Source: Nematostella vectensis
Taxonomy: Eukaryota > Cnidaria > Anthozoa > Actiniaria > Edwardsiidae
Assembly (NCBI RefSeq): GCF_932526225.1
Contig: NC_064036.1
Span: 3,473,501-3,537,500 of the forward strand
DNA length: 64,000 nt
Reading direction: 5' to 3'
Of this stretch, positions 38,401-50,246 are shown one piece after another. The notes under the pieces are model-generated. The model made no database searches. It was given only the letters and a program-made list of their open reading frames with translations, and was not told where the DNA came from. Made by a program: the position numbers and the translations under genes. Numbering within the stretch: the stretch's first letter is position 1; every line of letters begins with the position of its first letter.

Positions 38401-39769
38401 ACCGTGTCCCAGTCAAAGCGAAGGGCCACAAGCGAATTATCACCAGGGCGAGGAGCCACCTGTTGCTCGCCCGCCTGAGAGCCAAGAACAGCCATCGTCA
38501 GATGCAACAACCGCGGACACTATTATTGATAGCGAGCTATTTCATCTCGAAAACGAGCTTAATCAGGATAGTGCCCCACTAATTAAAACCACTCAAGACT
38601 TTTGTGAAGACAAGCATGAGGCAACAAAACGGGTCTCCATAAAAGTTGAAGGCGCCGTAGTGAAAGGTTCTCAAAATGCTACACATAAATTTAAGAGCGA
38701 GGACAGTCTTGACGCGATCTTGAAAAGCATGGATATCAAGCCAGAGGCTCCCACACAAAAGCTGCATATGGATAGCGACATTGTAGTGGAAAGCGTACAA
38801 GATGTTAGTCTGCCTGGCGCAAGTGATACTACAGTCACTAAGTCCAGCCTGATGGTGCCGACAGGATTCTCATTCAGCACCTACAGCCAAGACACCCCTT
38901 GTCGAAGCGGGCGAACGTCTCCGCATTTGTGCGGCTCATTCGAAGAACGCTCTGCAAGACTCGAGAAGTTCTTTAACGAAGAGCTGGACGTGCACCCGTC
39001 CGTGCGGTCCGTCAGATCCGCCACACTGAGGGACGCCCTTAGCGGGCAGTTTGACAAATTAGTGGAGGAGAGGGAGGATAGTGGAGAGGACGACGAAGAG
39101 ACGGGGTGTGTACTTAACGTGTACGACAGGGCATCCAAGCACGATGACCACCTCTGTTGGGGCGACCCCCCTCCTAACATCCCACGGGACGATGGTCCAC
39201 AAGACAAGCAAACACTCAAAACCCCACAAAACGACGATCAGAAAGACCAACCAACAGGTGATGTAACAATCAATTTGACCATCACATCTGCAGAACAAAA
39301 GACTGAGGAATCCTCGGGAAGTAACGCACAGGTCATTGGAAGTGGTGCCAAACTGTATGTTGCAACCGACCCTAGCAACCAACTTGGTGATATTAGCAAA
39401 CCTAGCAACCAGAAAAATGATGTCGACCCTGGCAACCAACAAAATGATGTCAACCAGGAAAATGTTGGCCCTAGTAACCAGCAAAATGATGTCGACCAGG
39501 GAAACGCTGTAGGCCTGAGCAACCAGCAAAATAAGGTCGACCCTAGCAACCAACAAAATGATGTAGAGTCAAGCAACCAGCAAAATGAAGTCGACCTTAG
39601 CAACCAGCAAAGTAATGTCAACCAGATAAATGATGTCGGCTTTAGCAACCAGCAAAATGATGTTGACCCTAGCAACCAGCAAAATAATGTAAATTTTTGC
39701 GACGAACAACATGACAATGAAACTAGCATCAAGCCAAAGATAATAGAGCCTACAAACAGAAAAAAATGA
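35418..39769 (+). CDS. Acidic, probably N-myristoylated protein, 2 coding exons, 676 aa, family not recognised
   Basis: Exon 1 (35418-35466) encodes MGCGASNALPPAPPPT and ends in a phase-1 donor (ACAG|GTTAGT). Exon 2 starts after TGCTTAG at 37788, where the frame resumes GKTTKDIKKRTFS and runs to TGA at 39767-39769; total 2031 nt. Gly2 with Cys3 and Ser6 fits dual myristoylation and palmitoylation, so membrane attachment is inferred. The rest looks disordered and acidic: three near-repeats around GDSGYAQGSLQA, a short ordered-looking block SARLEKFFNEELDVHP with following SVRSVRSATLRDALSGQF, and a C-terminal repeat zone of SNQQNDVD-like units. No domain is recognised. Linking the two exons across 2.3 kb of minisatellite is inference from phase; exon 2's long open frame is firm. 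Confidence 0.62.
35612..37440. repeat. G-rich minisatellite, unit about 19 bp, within the intron of the MGCGAS gene
   Basis: The basic unit is GGTCCGAGGGATCCAGAGG with variants (CATAGAGGGGACCAGAGG and others) arranged in longer composite blocks. G runs of 4-7 every 10-20 bases on the plus strand give strong G-quadruplex potential. Long proline-rich open frames on the minus strand are produced by the repeat. Confidence 0.92.
37488..37668. repeat. 24-bp minisatellite, about 7 units
   Basis: The unit is GACTCCCCCATGGTCCTTTG then CGCCTC-like. It ends about 20 bp before the open frame of exon 2 and about 120 bp before its proposed acceptor. Confidence 0.85.
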
Positions 39770-39817
39770 TATAGAGCCTAGCAACCAACAGTCCGGTGCA
39801 TCTAGATCTTCTCAGTC

Positions 39818-39823
39818 AATAAA
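39818..39823 (+). terminator. Possible polyadenylation signal of the MGCGAS gene
   Basis: AATAAA about 50 nt after the stop; another lies near 39925. The 39824-40797 stretch is an AT-rich convergent 3' region without coding signal. It includes a 54-bp imperfect duplication near 40720-40820 around GACCTAATGACAA. Confidence 0.45.
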
Positions 39824-40797
39824 TAACAAGCTGAGTGATCACTAAGAAAACCAGGTGACAAATTCTTAAGGGTTATGATTCTAATACCTCTCGAAGTTGT
39901 TAAGCTTTTTCATCATTGATCACAATAAATATTCCAAAGTATCTCAAAACTACTGCCTAAATATTTTTAACCAAGCCAAAATCACAGCCAGTCTTGTCAT
40001 AAGAATCAAGCCAAATGCAAAAATAGGAACATTTTGTACTTAAAAGCTGTTACATTTTATGAAGATAAAAAAATAAAGGAAACTTCTTTTTATCAAAACA
40101 ATTCATTCCACATTTTCCCATCATTATTTCTACACAGAAATATAATTACTTCAACTTAACTATCTTGTTATAGTGCCTAATTTTTATTATTGTGCCATAT
40201 TTTACATTTTGCTTATCAAACGTTATCATTGCCGCAGCCTGTAGTGGCAACTGGCAACTTATTAAAAGGCCCTCAATTTAATTTAGATTTCCAACAGATA
40301 CAAATCTGTTTCTTAAATAGTTGCTTAGCATTGTATCTCTTCTTTGATAAAATAAATTAAAGAAAAACTTGAGGTTGTGCCCCCAAAAATAGTGAAATAT
40401 GACACATAAATAACAATAAAACTGGTTACAATAGTAAAATTAATTCTGGCACAGATATCGTAAAAATACGAATTGTCTTCTTAGTTGAAATACAGCGTTT
40501 CTAATAGAGAAGTCAACATGGTGATTCTTGACAAGGTGTCTGTAAGTTCCCAGAGTTCTTTGCTTAGAAGACTGTTAGCTTAGAAGCTGACCATGATCTA
40601 ATTCAATTCTATATACCAAAGCTCACTTTTTCGTTAGATCATTAGATCTTCAATCAGTAAAATCAAGTTTGGATACCATATTGGATATCATATTCATGCT
40701 TGTTCTACAAGTGCTTTACTTTACCTACGACCTAATGACAATTATTGTTATTTATCTAACCTTTAACTCCTTGCCTATGACCTAATGACAAATTTTT

Positions 40798-40803
40798 TTT
40801 ATT
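40798..40803 (-). terminator. Polyadenylation signal of GCAT
   Basis: AATAAA on the minus strand, about 71 nt after the GCAT stop codon. Confidence 0.5.
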
Positions 40804-40873
40804 CATCTAACCTTTACCTCTGAGGTCAGTTTGGGTTGGAGGTCTAACGATGGAGGAAGGGGACTGTGTCCAG

Positions 40874-43800
40874 TCACTGGAGAACCCCCATATCTTTACC
40901 AACGTCAATGAATGTCTGGACACAGGTGTCAATTTCTTCTTTGCTGTGGCCTGCAGAGAGCTGAACGCGAATTCTTCCTGTGCCTAATAAAAATATTTAT
41001 TCATCAAATAAGGTCAAGTGACAGGTGTACAAGGTGTACGTTCTTTTTGTCTGCATATTAGAGATATGTACAGTAGATGTGATTCACAGACATGGGACAC
41101 TTACATATTCAAGTCCTGCTATGTTTAATTTCATGTAGAAGGGTTTCTTCATAAACAAACTAGATATGTTTAAGCAGCACAAAACATTGACCTATGAGGT
41201 AAAACTTTACGGCATCTTTTCTCACCTCTAGGGACTGTAGGATACACAATCCCAACTACGTATATTCCACGCTCTATAAACAGAAGTTGAATCAACATTT
41301 GAGACCTGGAGAAACGCACACGGCATATACACTTCATATAGAAGCCACAGCTTTCCTTACCTAGCATTTCGTTTGCAAAGTCCATGGCTAGTTTTGAGTC
41401 ACCAAGCATTATTGGTGTAATTGGATGGCCATTAGCCCCTCCCTGGGGACAAAAACAAACATAAATCAAGCATGACCAGATGCACCCCCACCAGCAAATA
41501 AAGAGAAAACATGAAAAGTGGCACAGCAACCAAGGGGAAAACAAGAAGGGCACAGCAACCAGGTACAGCAACCAAGGATACAATGAAGAAAACATGAAAA
41601 AATGGCACAGAAATTAAGGAGGCAACATGACAAAATTCATAGCAACTAAGGAAGAACATGAAAAAAGGTACAGCAAAATAAGGACAAGCAAGAAAAATGC
41701 CATGCCACTCTAGAGGAGACAATTGCTTTGCAATCCATAAAAAGTCACCACAACACCATGCACAATCCATGCAATCAGTTCATATATATGCTGTATGTAC
41801 CTTGATATTAAAGCCTGCTTGAGTCATCTTGGTTCTAAAGTAGCTCGTGTTATCTGCAAGTTTCTTAGACAGTTCTGAACCATCCATCAGCATGTCCAGC
41901 ACCTTGTTTAGAAAACTGATCATTCATCCTTTCCTACTAGTATCTACTGTATCATGTGTCATGGCCTGCCAAGCATCATGATCACTTTATTTAGGATTTA
42001 TTGAGGATTTGGTATCAGACAAAAAAGTGTCCAAAGATGACAACATTTTGTAATTTTAAGAAGTGGTTGTAACTAAAGTTTGGAGGTGACAGTTTGTCAC
42101 TCTAGGGTAAAGATTGTAATACCAAGGCATGCTCCACATCATGCTAATAAGATATACAGTATAATATAAAACATTTTGTCTGCTATTAATTGAGTAAATG
42201 AACTCTGACTCAGACCCCCCCCCCCTTTCCTGTCCAACATCTGCTAATAAACCACTACCACACCTTGGTTGCACTGCCCACTACTGCAGGTGGGAGAGTG
42301 TTGGAGTATAAGTAAGGACGTGACTTCTGCCTCAGCATCTGCACCAGCTGTGAGGGGCCGGTAGTGTAACCACCTAGAAGCAAATCATCCACCATGACTC
42401 ACAACTTACACTAATGCACATAACCACAGTACCACTCCCATTAGCTGTAAGGGGCCGGTAGTGTAACCAGCTAGAAGCAAATCATCCACCATGTCTCACA
42501 ACTTACACTAATGCACATAACCACAGTACCACTCCCATTAGCTGTAAGGGGCGGGTAGTGTAACCAGCTAGAAGCAAATCATCCACCATGACTCACAACT
42601 TACACTAATGCACATAACCACAGTACCACTCCCATTAGCTGTAAGGGGCGGGTAGTGTAACCAGCTAGAAGCAAATCATCCACCATGACTCACAACTTAC
42701 ACTAATGCACATAACCACAGTACCACTCCCATTAGCTGTAAGGGGCGGGTAGTGTAACCAGCTAGAAGCAAATCATCCAGCATGTCTCACAACTTACACT
42801 AATGCACATAACCACAGTACCACTCCCATTAGCTGTAAGGGGCGGGTAGTGTAACCAGCTAGAAGCAAATCATCCACCATGTCTCACAACTTACACTAAT
42901 GCACATAACCACAGTACCACTCTCATTAGCTGTAAGGGGCGGGTAGTGTAACCAGCTAGAAGCAAATCATCCATCATGACTCACAACTTACACTAATGCA
43001 CATAACCACAGTACCACTCCCATTAGCTGTAAGGGGCGGGTAGTGTAACCAGCTAGAAGCAAATCATCCACCATGTCTCACAACTTACACTAATGCACAT
43101 AACCACAGTACCACTCCCATTAGCTGTAAGGGGCGGGTAGTGTAACCAGCTAGGAGCAAATCATCCACCATGTCTCACAACTTACACTAATGCACATAAC
43201 CACAGTACCACTACCATTAGCTGTAAGGGGCGGGTAGTGTAACCACCTCCAAGCAAATCATTTACCATGACTCACAACAAAACTAACACATCTAAATCAC
43301 TCCCCATAATCCACAACTCACTAACACACCTAGCCCCAGGAAACTCCTCCTTGAAGTGGCAACATATAGTATGCTTGTTCTATCCCCTAGGGCCTTTTTA
43401 TAGGTGCTCTGTCCCTTGACATGATTTTCTTTCAAATCAGGTAATCAATGGCACTTTAAATAAAAAGTATACATGGATATAAATGAATTCAATCATCCAG
43501 CTCTTTTATTTTGCCAAAGCCAAATAGAGGGTCAATAGTCTGTTACGGAGATAAGACTGAAAAGACTTCATACCATGTCATCATAATTAGATTTCTCAAT
43601 TGACTTCTTCTTACATTTTGTGTATATTTTTAAATAATTTTAGGCAAGTTAGGCAGCTTTCTTATTTTGTTAGAATATACAGTAGGAGCCATCTCATGAA
43701 ATGTCAGTAAACCATTATCAAATTATTGTGCACAGTACAAAATGTCTTACTTAGATACAACAGATACAACACTTTTAATGTAACATCACTCACCAGCTGC

Positions 43801-46458
43801 CCCACCAAGGGCCTTTCCAAGTGTTGAATTGATGATATCCACACGACCTCTGGTACCTGTATACTCATCAGTCCCTCTGAAAAGCAAACAAGGACAAATA
43901 ATAGGTAGCTTTCCCCCCGGCAGCTTTCCCTCAGCCACATCCCTCTATCTTTTTTTTCTTTTTACACCTATAATCTTCTATAACATACCTCCCAGTATCA
44001 CCAAGAAAGCCAGTTGCATGGCACTCATCAATGAAAACAAGTGCACCATACTTATCTGCCAGATCACAGATCTCCCTACAAAGCAACAGACTAGTACATC
44101 AGCATCATAACACACAAGATAACTATTGTGAAATAATCTATAACTAATTTCACATACGGAAGTGGTGCCATGGATCCATCCATGCTAAAAACACCATCTG
44201 ATGCAATAAGTTTTATTCTTGCTCCATCAGCTTCCTTCAGTTTTTCTTCTAGATCTAAATAAAAGCAAATTAACTGAACATCAGCGAGAGTTTCAAGTGA
44301 CAAATTGACAGCTACTCCTGAAATTTAAATTAGTCTAACAATTATATGTTATATTTTCTATCCCAAAAGGTGCATTTTTTAATGGATACTAGGAAAGTCT
44401 CTAAGCTTTTTAACAAAGGCCAAGCTGTTAAAAGCTCTAGTGCACTTCTTGTAAATATGTTATCGAGGTATAAAAGCAATAATGCCGGAATCACTAACTT
44501 ACCTTGTACATCAATGTGCTTGTACTTGAATTTTTTGGCTCTGCAAAGTCTGATACCATCTATCATAGATGCATGATTCAGCTCATCACTGAAAACAGCG
44601 TCTTCGGCAGTGAGGAGACTTTCAAACAGTCCAGTGTTTGCGTCGTAGCAGCATGCATACAGGATTGCATCCTCCATCCCATGGAACTTGGATATTTTAG
44701 CCTCTAATGTTTTATGAATGTCCTAAGAGCATAAGTAATGAAGTGAAGAAAATGGTGAAAACTAATGTACATATAGAGAGTGTGGTGAAGCAGCTCTTCC
44801 CTGAAAATTAAGCTTACTAATATCAATAAACCTACCTGTGTTCCACAGATAAATCTAACAGAGCTAAGTCCATTTCCATACTTCATCAAAGCTTCTTTGG
44901 CAGCATTTACCACTTCTGCATTTGACTGAAAATAAAAACAAATATTAGCCATGAGCACTTATTTTGAACAAACAACACAAAAAATTACAAAAATCTTACA
45001 GAAAGTCCAAGGTAGTTATTGGCACAGAAATTCAGTATTTTGCTTTTTCTTCCTTCCACTTTGATCTGAGAAGCCTGTGGTGTTGTGATTACTCTTTCCC
45101 TTTTCCATAAGCCGGCATTTTTGATGGAAGCAATGTCATTATCTAAGATTTTCCTCAGTGCAACATTTCCTGAACTTGCATGCCTTGAAATAACACCTAT
45201 ATTGGCCATGAGAGAAACACATGTAAACAAGGCTTTCAGTAAATGTAAAAAAGAAGAGATTTTGTGGGATGCATTCAACTAGATAGAGCCATGTAAGGAT
45301 TTTTTTATTCCAATTTCTTCATTTAAAAGCCGGATTACTCAAGGATGGGGTCTCCCTATCTTGGGGGCTTGGGCCACCTTTGGGGGCTTGGAAAGGCATG
45401 AAAATGGTGAATGGCACATTCCAGGCCGTATCCAGGGGGGTGCAGGGGGTGCGAACGCACCCCCCCCCCCCCCCACAACAGCCGTAAGTCTACTTTTGGT
45501 TCTCAATAGACATGATATTTGTAGACAAAACTCAAAATCATAAGCTAGATCACTCTGGTATGTAGCCAAATCCTACAAAAATGCCTGTGGAGATACTGCA
45601 AAGGCATGGAAATCCCTTTTTGTTATTTCGGAGTTGGTTAGATTTTTATCAGAGAACTCCATCCCTCCCTCCCCATCCCCCCCCAGAAAAAATTAAGTCC
45701 ACTTTCTTAGATTTCGCACACCCCCCCACCCAAGAAAAATCCTGGGTACGGGCCTGCATTCCCATTTATTAAATAAAGGGGAGCCGCCCCTCCCCCCCTG
45801 GGGATACATTTATAGCAGTTTTTACGAGTAGTTTGCAGTGGTACAGGTGGGGTTTGCATTCTCAGGTACACAGCAGGAAATTCCCTAGGGAAAGGGGAGG
45901 GGGTAGAAAAACAGACATAGGTATCATGTAAAGAGGAATACTATTTGATGGTTCTTCTAGAGGAAACTATCACTTTTTGGTCGTCAGGGTCAGGGGGGAG
46001 GTCCATCCCCTTGCACCCCTGACCCCTCAACCCTGACCACTCAGTGAGAAACAATTTACTGTACCCGTTTGCCGACATTTGCGGGAAACCTGGTCACAAG
46101 GAATGAATCAAAATCATAAAAAGGTCTCATCCCGGGGGGGGGGGAGCAGTTTTTGATAGTGCCAAAAATGTAGAATAACAATAAAACTCATGATAAAGGA
46201 ATTTTAAAAGTATAGATATATGAAGTAATTCTATCGCAAGCGTATCTTTTAGTACTGACTTTTAGTATCATCTTTCTAGTCCTCGACAGCTGAGAAAAGC
46301 AAGAGGTCATCAACGCATACCGTACCCCCAATACAGCACGTTGCGTGGCGCCCCACGTGAGGGGAAATCGCAATTTAATAACAGTCCTTAAGCAAAGCAC
46401 TAAAACATAGCTCACCTGTGTTCCCAAACAACCGATTAACACGCTGAAGCGACGACAT
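40874..46458 (-). CDS. GCAT: Glycine C-acetyltransferase (2-amino-3-ketobutyrate CoA ligase), complete, 12 exons, 422 aa
   Basis: Mitochondrial PLP enzyme of threonine breakdown: 2-amino-3-oxobutyrate + CoA to glycine + acetyl-CoA. Exons: 46458-46416, 45196-45000, 44925-44836, 44722-44503, 44254-44158, 44075-43989, 43876-43794, 42373-42264, 41902-41801, 41442-41361, 41273-41226, 40983-40874; 1269 nt. Human GCAT is 419 aa. The N-terminus ([12 protein letters not shown]…SRHASSG) is basic and Ser-rich, as in a mitochondrial presequence. Hallmarks are [67 protein letters not shown], the PLP Lys at about 266 in [18 protein letters not shown], and [16 protein letters not shown]. Exon 8's acceptor is copied into an array of about 10 units. 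It diverges from BET1. Confidence 0.95.
42340..43280 (-). repeat. About 97-bp x 10 tandem array of the GCAT exon 8 splice acceptor
   Basis: On the minus strand each unit carries GATTTGCTTCTAG followed by (G/C)TGGTTACACTACC, that is, the acceptor and about 27 nt of exon 8. The exon-adjacent copy (exon start 42373) is the real one and reads TAG|GTGGTTAC; the decoys read TAG|CTGGTTAC. The most distant unit is diverged (CTCCAAGC at 43243). Units are otherwise 95% or more alike by eye. Confidence 0.92.
43281..43793 (-). other. Remainder of GCAT intron 7
   Basis: About 500 bp between the acceptor array and exon 7; AT-rich and without a recognisable feature. Confidence 0.45.
45422..45756. mobile_element. 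Short inverted-repeat transposon with 5-bp target duplication
   Basis: It begins CAGGCCGTATCCAGG and ends CCTGGGTACGGGCCTG, flanked by CATTC on both sides (45417-45421 and 45757-45761). It carries C-rich tracts. It is in GCAT intron 1 and is related in form to the element at 50090-50246. Confidence 0.75.
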
Positions 46459-46678
46459 GCCCAAGGATTCCAACAATCCGTGACTTTTAAACGAAAACCA
46501 AACCAAGGTTATCACGGTCGCTATTGTGTCGGCGGAAGCCTCGCTTAGGTGTCGGCTCGGCTACAGTACAGCGGTGTTACAAACAAATGAACACAAAATT
46601 TACACGTTTACATTTGACATCAGCGAAAAAAAGCGGAAATTATAAGTTTAGTTGTCAAATTCTACATATTGCCCGGGT
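46459..46678. promoter_or_regulatory. Bidirectional promoter region between GCAT and BET1
   Basis: Only 220 bp separate the divergent start codons, so the two promoters must be shared or adjacent. No TATA box is evident. Confidence 0.55.
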
Positions 46679-49600
46679 ATGAGACGGACAAACAGTAAGT
46701 AATGTTAATCCTATACTGATTGTAGTGATGTTTTTTTTCGGGATTTAATGTCGCAGTTTCAGTAAAGGTGTCATTCCATTTCCGGCGCCATTTTGTCATA
46801 GATTACTACGGGAACGACAACGGAATGGGACAACCACAAAGAAGCGATCAGATGCTAGAAGAAGAAAACGACAGACTTACAGAAAGCCTATCAGGAAAAG
46901 TGAAGGCCCTGAAATCGGTGTGTAGTGTTTGCAGCGTTCAATGTGCAATATATTAAGTAAATAGCTGCAAATGTTTTCAAGTTACCAAGGATTTTAGATT
47001 TGTCTTACACTATGAGCTTACGCTTTTCAATTCCGACCAACAACCTGCATTAAAGCTCCCACCAATCAGAAGATATTTTTCGTGGGCCAACACTTAGATG
47101 GCTTCCAATAACAACTTACGCATCTTGATTGACAGATGCCTGGGTGTTCAATCGTTAATCTTGATTAATAATTAACATTGATTGGATCGGAAGATCAATA
47201 ATAATTGATACTCATGATCTTTCCAATTAGTGATATCGATTTCTTCATACTATTAGTTGGTAATTATCAACTGACCTCACAATGTTTTCTACTGTCTATT
47301 ATTTTTAATTGCCAATACAATTAGTCCTTTTTCTTAGATTGGAATCAATTGATATTGGTAATTGGTTCTTTTGATTGAACACTTTGGGACAGAAGGGAGA
47401 AAGTGGTTAAGTATTGTTTGGAAAGTGTTTGCAGAAAACCAAAAATTGCTGTAAAGAAGCTGATATGACATGCTTGTTTACTAGTAATGTTCAGGGTTCC
47501 CTGCTAGCAGAGGCCTCTTTTCTCTGTATTTCGTTGTGATTGCGTTCGCGAGGAAAAGAGACCTCTGCCATGGGTCGAAACTGTTTTCGTTGCGCATGCG
47601 TATGCGTTTCTAAACGACCGCGCTTGACGTGCCAAAACCCGTACCATCGCGCGAAAGCTGTCAATGAGCTAATATGATTTGCATGGGTTTAGTCGCAAAT
47701 TATGAATCAAACTCCGGCTAGTTTTCCTCTTAGAAAAAAGAAAACAACTGTTCAATATCAATCACCTAAAACGTCACTGAAAAGATTGAACAGCAAACGC
47801 AGCAAAGACGAGTTTTGTCTTTTTTGTGGGATAAATTTTAAGACATCTGGGCAGGCGAGTTTCTTCAATGTAAATATGGCACTTGACGTGCCAAAACCCG
47901 TCCCATCGCGAGAAAGCTGTCAATATGCTAATATGCTTTGCATGGGTTTAGTCGCAAATTATGAATCAAACTCTGGTTAGTTTTCCTCTTCGAAAAAAGA
48001 AAACAACTGTTCAATATCAATCATCTAAAACCACAGGTAGCCCAGGCAATGGTTGCTTGTCGTAGCTCGGAATTCGGCTGTTCTGAGATCGGTCGAGTAA
48101 AGCGTTTTTTTTTTTTGAAATGTTGTCAATAAAATTGCCTTAAGACTTAGAACATGCCTTGTTGTTGTCAAATTCACGTGTAATAAACGATTTGGGGGGT
48201 TTTCTCAACGGAATTTATGACTTCTCTCTCCAAATTCACGTGTAATAAACGATTTGGGGGGTTTTCTCAACGGAATTTATGACTTCTCTCTCCCTACTAC
48301 CTTTCTTTAGTAGGGAGAGAGAAGTCAAAAATTCCGTTGAGAAAACCCCCCCAAATCGTTTATTACACGTGAATTTGACAACAACAAGGCATGTTCTAAG
48401 TTCTAAGGCAATTTTATTGACAACATTTCACAAAAAAAAAAAACGCTTTACTCGGCCGATCTCAGAACAACCGAATTCCGAGCTACGACAAGCAACCATT
48501 GCCTGGGCTACCGGTGCTAAAACGTCACTGAAAAGATTGAATAGCAAACGTAGCAAAGACGACTTTTGTCTTGTTTGTGGGATAAATTTCAAGACATCTG
48601 GGCAGGCGAGTTTCTTCAATGTAAATATCGCACAGTTGGACTCGAAGAAAATGTTACAAAAATTTTTGGTAAACTTAGATCAGCTAGTTCCAGAAGAATA
48701 TGCTGCAAAACCTGTAAACGGAAGATTGACTCGTTAGTCAAATAAGAGAAAATTCTGAATGAAGATAAGGCATTGAATGGCTACTTTTATAATTCGTCGC
48801 GTGATATTTCTACGGAGGACGCCGTTTCGAATGCGGGCTTATTATTCCGCAGCGGATATACGCTTCACGCATGCGCTAGTCGTTGTGGGCTCAAATAGTA
48901 GCCAGTAATTGATTAACAGAGCATGCGCTCTGGATCTCCCGTCCACGATCGTGGACGGCGGTTTGATCAAACGAACTTGCAACCCATGGCAGAGGTATCT
49001 TTTCCTCGCGATTTCCAGCCCAGCGAAATACAGGGAAAAGAGGCCTCTGCTAGCAGGGAATGTTCAGGGGTAATGAATGGTAAACTGTGTCATTAAGCCA
49101 TGATGCTGTTTTTTCACATATTACAGCATTTGGCATAAGCTTCTGCCAGGTGTTGCCTTTGAGGGGTGATGAAAATGTGAGGTTCCCTAAACCTTCCATT
49201 GTTCTCCACACATTTATTACCTGATTTGACAAAGGACACATTTTTTAGGCAGCCATTGTTTTCTCTTTTCAGCTCTCAATTGATATTGGACATGAAGTTA
49301 GAACACAAAACAAGCTTTTGCAAGAAATGGTAAGTTTAGGTTTGTAGGGCATTGTTTACTGGCTATAAGAGTAACTTGAAATTGAAGATTTAAAACAAAG
49401 GGGTGGATAGTTAATTGATCTTGGAAAGGGGGTGCTAAGAGTTAGATGGTAGGGAATGGCAAGAGAAAGGGCATACAAATAAAACATAAAACTTACTTGG
49501 CCATTCTTCAAAAGGAAAGACCACTTTTTGGCAGTTTAGGATTTACTTAGGAATTCTTAAGGGGGTGGGGGTGCACATTCAAAGGATAGAGTCTGTCTTA

Positions 49601-49888
49601 AGACTTCCAGGATGGTTAGACCTATAGGGGAGGCTAAGGGCAAAGGGTAGGACCACTGAATGACAATGTTGATCAGGCCAACCTCTGTTAAAAGAAAAAT
49701 TAATTTAAGCAATGATTTGTGTTATTTGTTAGGATGATGACTTTGACACAAGTGGCTCCCTTTTATCTGCAACCATGGGAAGACTTTCTGCTCTCACTAA
49801 AAAAGGACATCACAAAGTCATGTGTTACATGATACTTTTCTGTTTCTTTGTTTTCTTGGTAGCATGGTACTTTGTTAGAAGAAGATGA
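46679..49888 (+). CDS. BET1: SNARE protein BET1, complete, 4 exons, 114 aa
   Basis: Golgi/ER-Golgi SNARE acting in vesicle fusion. Exons: 46679-46694 (16 nt, MRRTN plus one base), 46802-46917, 49273-49329, 49733-49888; 345 nt. It closely follows the family layout: MRRT start, EEENDRLTESLSGKVKALKS, then LSIDIGHEVRTQNKLLQEM and a conserved polar region, followed by a C-terminal tail anchor (VMCYMILFCFFVFLVAWYF) and RRR. Human BET1 is 118 aa. The SNARE helix spans roughly residues 26-85. It diverges from GCAT; intron 2 hosts a Mutator-like transposon. Confidence 0.94.
47702..48737 (+). pseudogene. Duplicated zinc-finger-like gene fragment carried by the Mutator-like element
   Basis: Copy 1 (47702 to about 47880) encodes MNQTPASFPLRKKK, SLKRLNSKRSKDEFCLFCG and INFKTSGQASFFNVN. 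Copy 2 has the same start, is split by the 485-bp insertion, and resumes at 48517 (SLKRLNSKRSKDDFCLVCG) to a stop at 48737 after EEYAAKPVNGRLTR. The C-x2-C pair suggests half of a zinc-binding fold. It may be a captured first exon. I do not recognise the parent gene. Confidence 0.5.
48032..48516. mobile_element. Nested hairpin transposon (hAT-like) with long inverted arms
   Basis: The arms run over 200 bp each, beginning CAC(A/C)GGTAGCCCAGGCAATGG. CTAAAAC flanks both sides (48025-48031 and 48517-48523). The uninterrupted site is visible in the sister copy (AATCACCTAAAACGTCACTG, about 47760-47780). A 62-bp direct duplication lies at 48170-48290. The superfamily call is tentative because the duplication is 7 bp, or 8 with one mismatch. 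Confidence 0.75.
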
Positions 49889-50089
49889 AACTATAATATT
49901 TGTTTATTTATATATAATTAATAACGTACATACCTAGTTCATGGCATGGTCTTTTATTTTGAATTATGCTTTGTTCTGGCCTCCTGAAAAGAACACATTG
50001 ACACTAACAAATAATAGTATATACTTGGCGGGAACTTCATAAGAATGCACGCTTTGACTGGTTGTCTAGCTTGGAATAATGGTCACTAT

Positions 50090-50246
50090 CAGGGGCGTAG
50101 CCAGGGGAGTGGCCCAGGGGGCCTGGCCCCCCCTTTTAGCAGCCAAAAATACATAAATGTATGAGACATTATCTAAAATATAGGAGAAAGTGCCTTGAAA
50201 GTCTCTTTTGGACCCCCTCCTGTTTAAAATCCTGGCTACGCCGCTG
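50090..50246. mobile_element. 157-bp inverted-repeat element, CAGGGGCGTAGCCAGG type
   Basis: The ends CAGGGGCGTAGCCAGG and CCTGGCTACGCCGCTG are flanked by ACTAT (50085-50089 and 50247-50251). Same architecture as 45422-45756. Confidence 0.75.

Larger units (their letters stand above)
47497..49060. mobile_element. Mutator-like non-autonomous transposon with 9-bp target duplication
   Basis: The ends are TTCCCTGCTAGCAGAGGCCT and its inverse, with imperfect inverted arms of about 90 bp. TGTTCAGGG flanks both sides (47488-47496 and 49061-49069); a 9-bp duplication and long arms suit the Mutator superfamily. The interior holds a tandemly duplicated segment of about 230 bp (47630-47880 and 47882 onward) with a small zinc-finger-like reading frame, and the second copy is interrupted by another element. 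No transposase is present. Confidence 0.8.

Noticed and set aside
37942..39784. Minus-strand frames opposite the 1.98-kb exon
   Set aside because: Shadows of the plus-strand frame; the repeats (CWLLGSTSFC) mirror the NQQND repeats.
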